Origin: JBDTMC01 sp039934475
GTDB taxonomy: Bacteria > Acidobacteriota > Terriglobia > Bryobacterales > Bryobacteraceae
DNA length: 6,571 nt
Reading direction: 5' to 3'
NCBI GenBank assembly: GCA_039934475.1
Contig: JBDTMC010000446.1
Span: forward strand, 1 to 6,571
The notes beneath the pieces are model-generated. The model saw nothing but the letters and a program-made list of their open reading frames with translations. It searched no databases and was not told where the DNA came from. Position numbers and translations under genes: made by a program. This document shows, piece by piece, positions 5,849-6,571 of the stretch. Within the stretch, counting starts at the first letter, position 1. The number at the start of each line of letters is the position of its first letter.

Positions 5849-6216
5849 CGGCTAGCCACCGCAATACCAAGCCACACGGCGACATAACCTAGGATCAAGC
5901 TTCCGAAGGCATTCAGTAGGGCGATCCAGGGGAGCCCTCGGCGCGCTGCTTGCAGCGTCTCAAACTCCAGACTGGAAAACGTTGTATATCCACCCAGCAC
6001 GCCAACCACCAATAACAGGCGCCAGTTCTGGTGAACAACCCAGCGTTCAGTGAGCAGCGTCATCACTACGCCAATCAGGAACGAACCCGATAAGTTTACA
6101 AGGAAGGTGCCCAGCGGGAAGTTGCCGCCGAACCTCTCGGTGATGGCAGCCCCAATCACATACCGGACTAGCCCGCCTGCGGCGGCGCCCAGCATAACCA
6201 TCATGTATCGATCCAC
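5842..6216 (-). CDS. crcB: Fluoride exporter channel CrcB/Fluc
   Basis: CrcB (Fluc) is a dimeric inner-membrane channel that lets fluoride leave the cytoplasm and so protects enolase and pyrophosphatase. The 124-aa length is typical. Four hydrophobic segments are visible: about 5-25, 34-55, 65-85 and 97-119. Family motifs: GAAAGGLVRY (10-19), FPLGTFLVNLSGSF (33-46, with the pore Asn41) and VLGGYTTFSSLEFE (73-86), the broken TM3 that holds the central Na+ site and the fluoride-lining Phe (F80). At the second 'phenylalanine box' position, three residues later, Leu83 replaces the Phe of characterised Fluc channels. The GTG at 6216 is the likely start: AGGAGG lies 8 nt before it; ATGs at 6204 and 6201 are alternatives but would cut into TM1. 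It is flanked upstream by an enolase remnant and downstream by DUF190 genes, a known fluoride-resistance grouping. Confidence 0.95.
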   Translation of the reverse strand: MDRYMMVMLGAAAGGLVRYVIGAAITERFGGNFPLGTFLVNLSGSFLIGVVMTLLTERWVVHQNWRLLLVVGVLGGYTTFSSLEFETLQAARRGLPWIALLNAFGSLILGYVAVWLGIAVASRS

Positions 6217-6304
6217 GGAACCTGCCTCCTGGCTGTTGTTCAGCAGCGCCGTGGGAGGGGCGGTGGGACTCTCCTACAGCCAATGTTCCCCCGGCGTGAT
6301 GCGT

Positions 6305-6571
6305 TTAATGCCTCGGACCCGGTGGAGAGTCAGGCTCTCCCGGAGTAAATCCGCCGAAAGCCGGTCTTCCGGCAAACTGCGCCCGATTCACCAGCCGTGC
6401 TTCAATACGCAGAAACTGGTTGAACTTCGCCATTCGCTCACTCCGGCATCCAGAGCCTGTCTTGATGTGTCCGGCGCCGGTTGCTACCGTCAGATCCACG
6501 ATGAATCCCTTCCAGGATCACTTCCACCGCTTCGTCGTTCGATTTGAGGTCGGGAGCAAACCATCCCTCGT
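6305..6571 (-). pseudogene. eno: Enolase remnant with large internal out-of-frame deletion
   Basis: Two parts of enolase (2-phosphoglycerate hydratase of glycolysis) are joined in different frames. From 6569 the minus strand reads EGWFAPDLKSNDEAVEVILEG, split here as EGWFAPDLKSND and EAVEVILEG, matching the mid-protein loop usually written DEGGFAPNLKSNEEA. At about 6507-6503 the match jumps to FIVDLTVATGAGHIKTG, then CRSERMAKFNQFLRIE, the conserved C-terminus (usual form IADLxVATGAGQIKTG, RSERxAKYNQLLRIE), in a different frame that ends at TAA 6307-6305. About 160-170 codons between these blocks, holding most catalytic and metal-binding residues, are missing. The first frame runs on into TGA at 6440-6438. 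Further decay is visible: GG in the loop is now GW. The 5' part lies outside the window. Enolase is inhibited by fluoride and eno is a known partner in fluoride regulons, so this was probably a fluoride-inducible extra copy. A working eno must exist elsewhere. Confidence 0.88.

Noticed and set aside
6231..6280. GGCTGT...ACAGCC inverted repeat in the eno'-crcB gap
   Set aside because: Only 6 bp of stem separated by nearly 40 bases, with no U-run and no further pairing I could support; likely chance.
6217..6304. Possible fluoride riboswitch in front of crcB
   Set aside because: The coding strand lacks the GAUGG stem start, the AACCGC segment and the final CUGAUG/CUCCUAC. A CTCCTACA string occurs, but on the plus strand, the wrong orientation, and without the other elements.

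Overview
The window reads as a chromosomal segment of a moderately GC-rich Gram-negative bacterium, most likely an acidobacterium (Bryobacterales/Solibacter-like). That placement rests on the style of the IF2 N-terminus and its very long Pro/Ala/Gln linker, the NusA layout, and the neighbouring gene types. It is an inference from remembered families, not from a search. All supported genes lie on the minus strand, so the biological order runs from position 6571 down to 1.

Region A (6571-4767) looks like a fluoride-tolerance cassette. It holds a broken enolase gene, then the fluoride channel gene crcB/fluC, then two DUF190 (COG1993, PII-like) genes: one with two DUF190 domains and one with a single domain, overlapping by 14 nt. 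Enolase is a classic target of fluoride, and enolase, CrcB and DUF190 genes are all known members of fluoride-riboswitch regulons. Here the enolase has lost about 160-170 central codons through an out-of-frame deletion, and no fluoride riboswitch is recognisable in front of crcB.

Region B (4734-3628) holds a small unrecognised exported or lipoprotein-like ORF, then a two-transmembrane HAMP protein. The HAMP domain is followed by what looks like a decayed histidine-kinase dimerisation helix, with no ATPase domain.

Region C (3608-1) is the conserved rimP-nusA-infB operon (ribosome maturation, transcription elongation/termination, translation initiation). A good sigma-70-type promoter precedes rimP. 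Between that promoter and the rimP start sits an intrinsic-terminator-like hairpin with a GAAA loop and a U-run. It could end transcripts arriving from region B and also act as an attenuator of the operon that encodes NusA. The infB frame is open through the N-terminal domain and linker but meets a TAG at positions 6-4, before any GTPase domain. This is either a frameshift, a sequence error or a real truncation.

No tRNA, rRNA, CRISPR array, insertion sequence or phage gene was seen.
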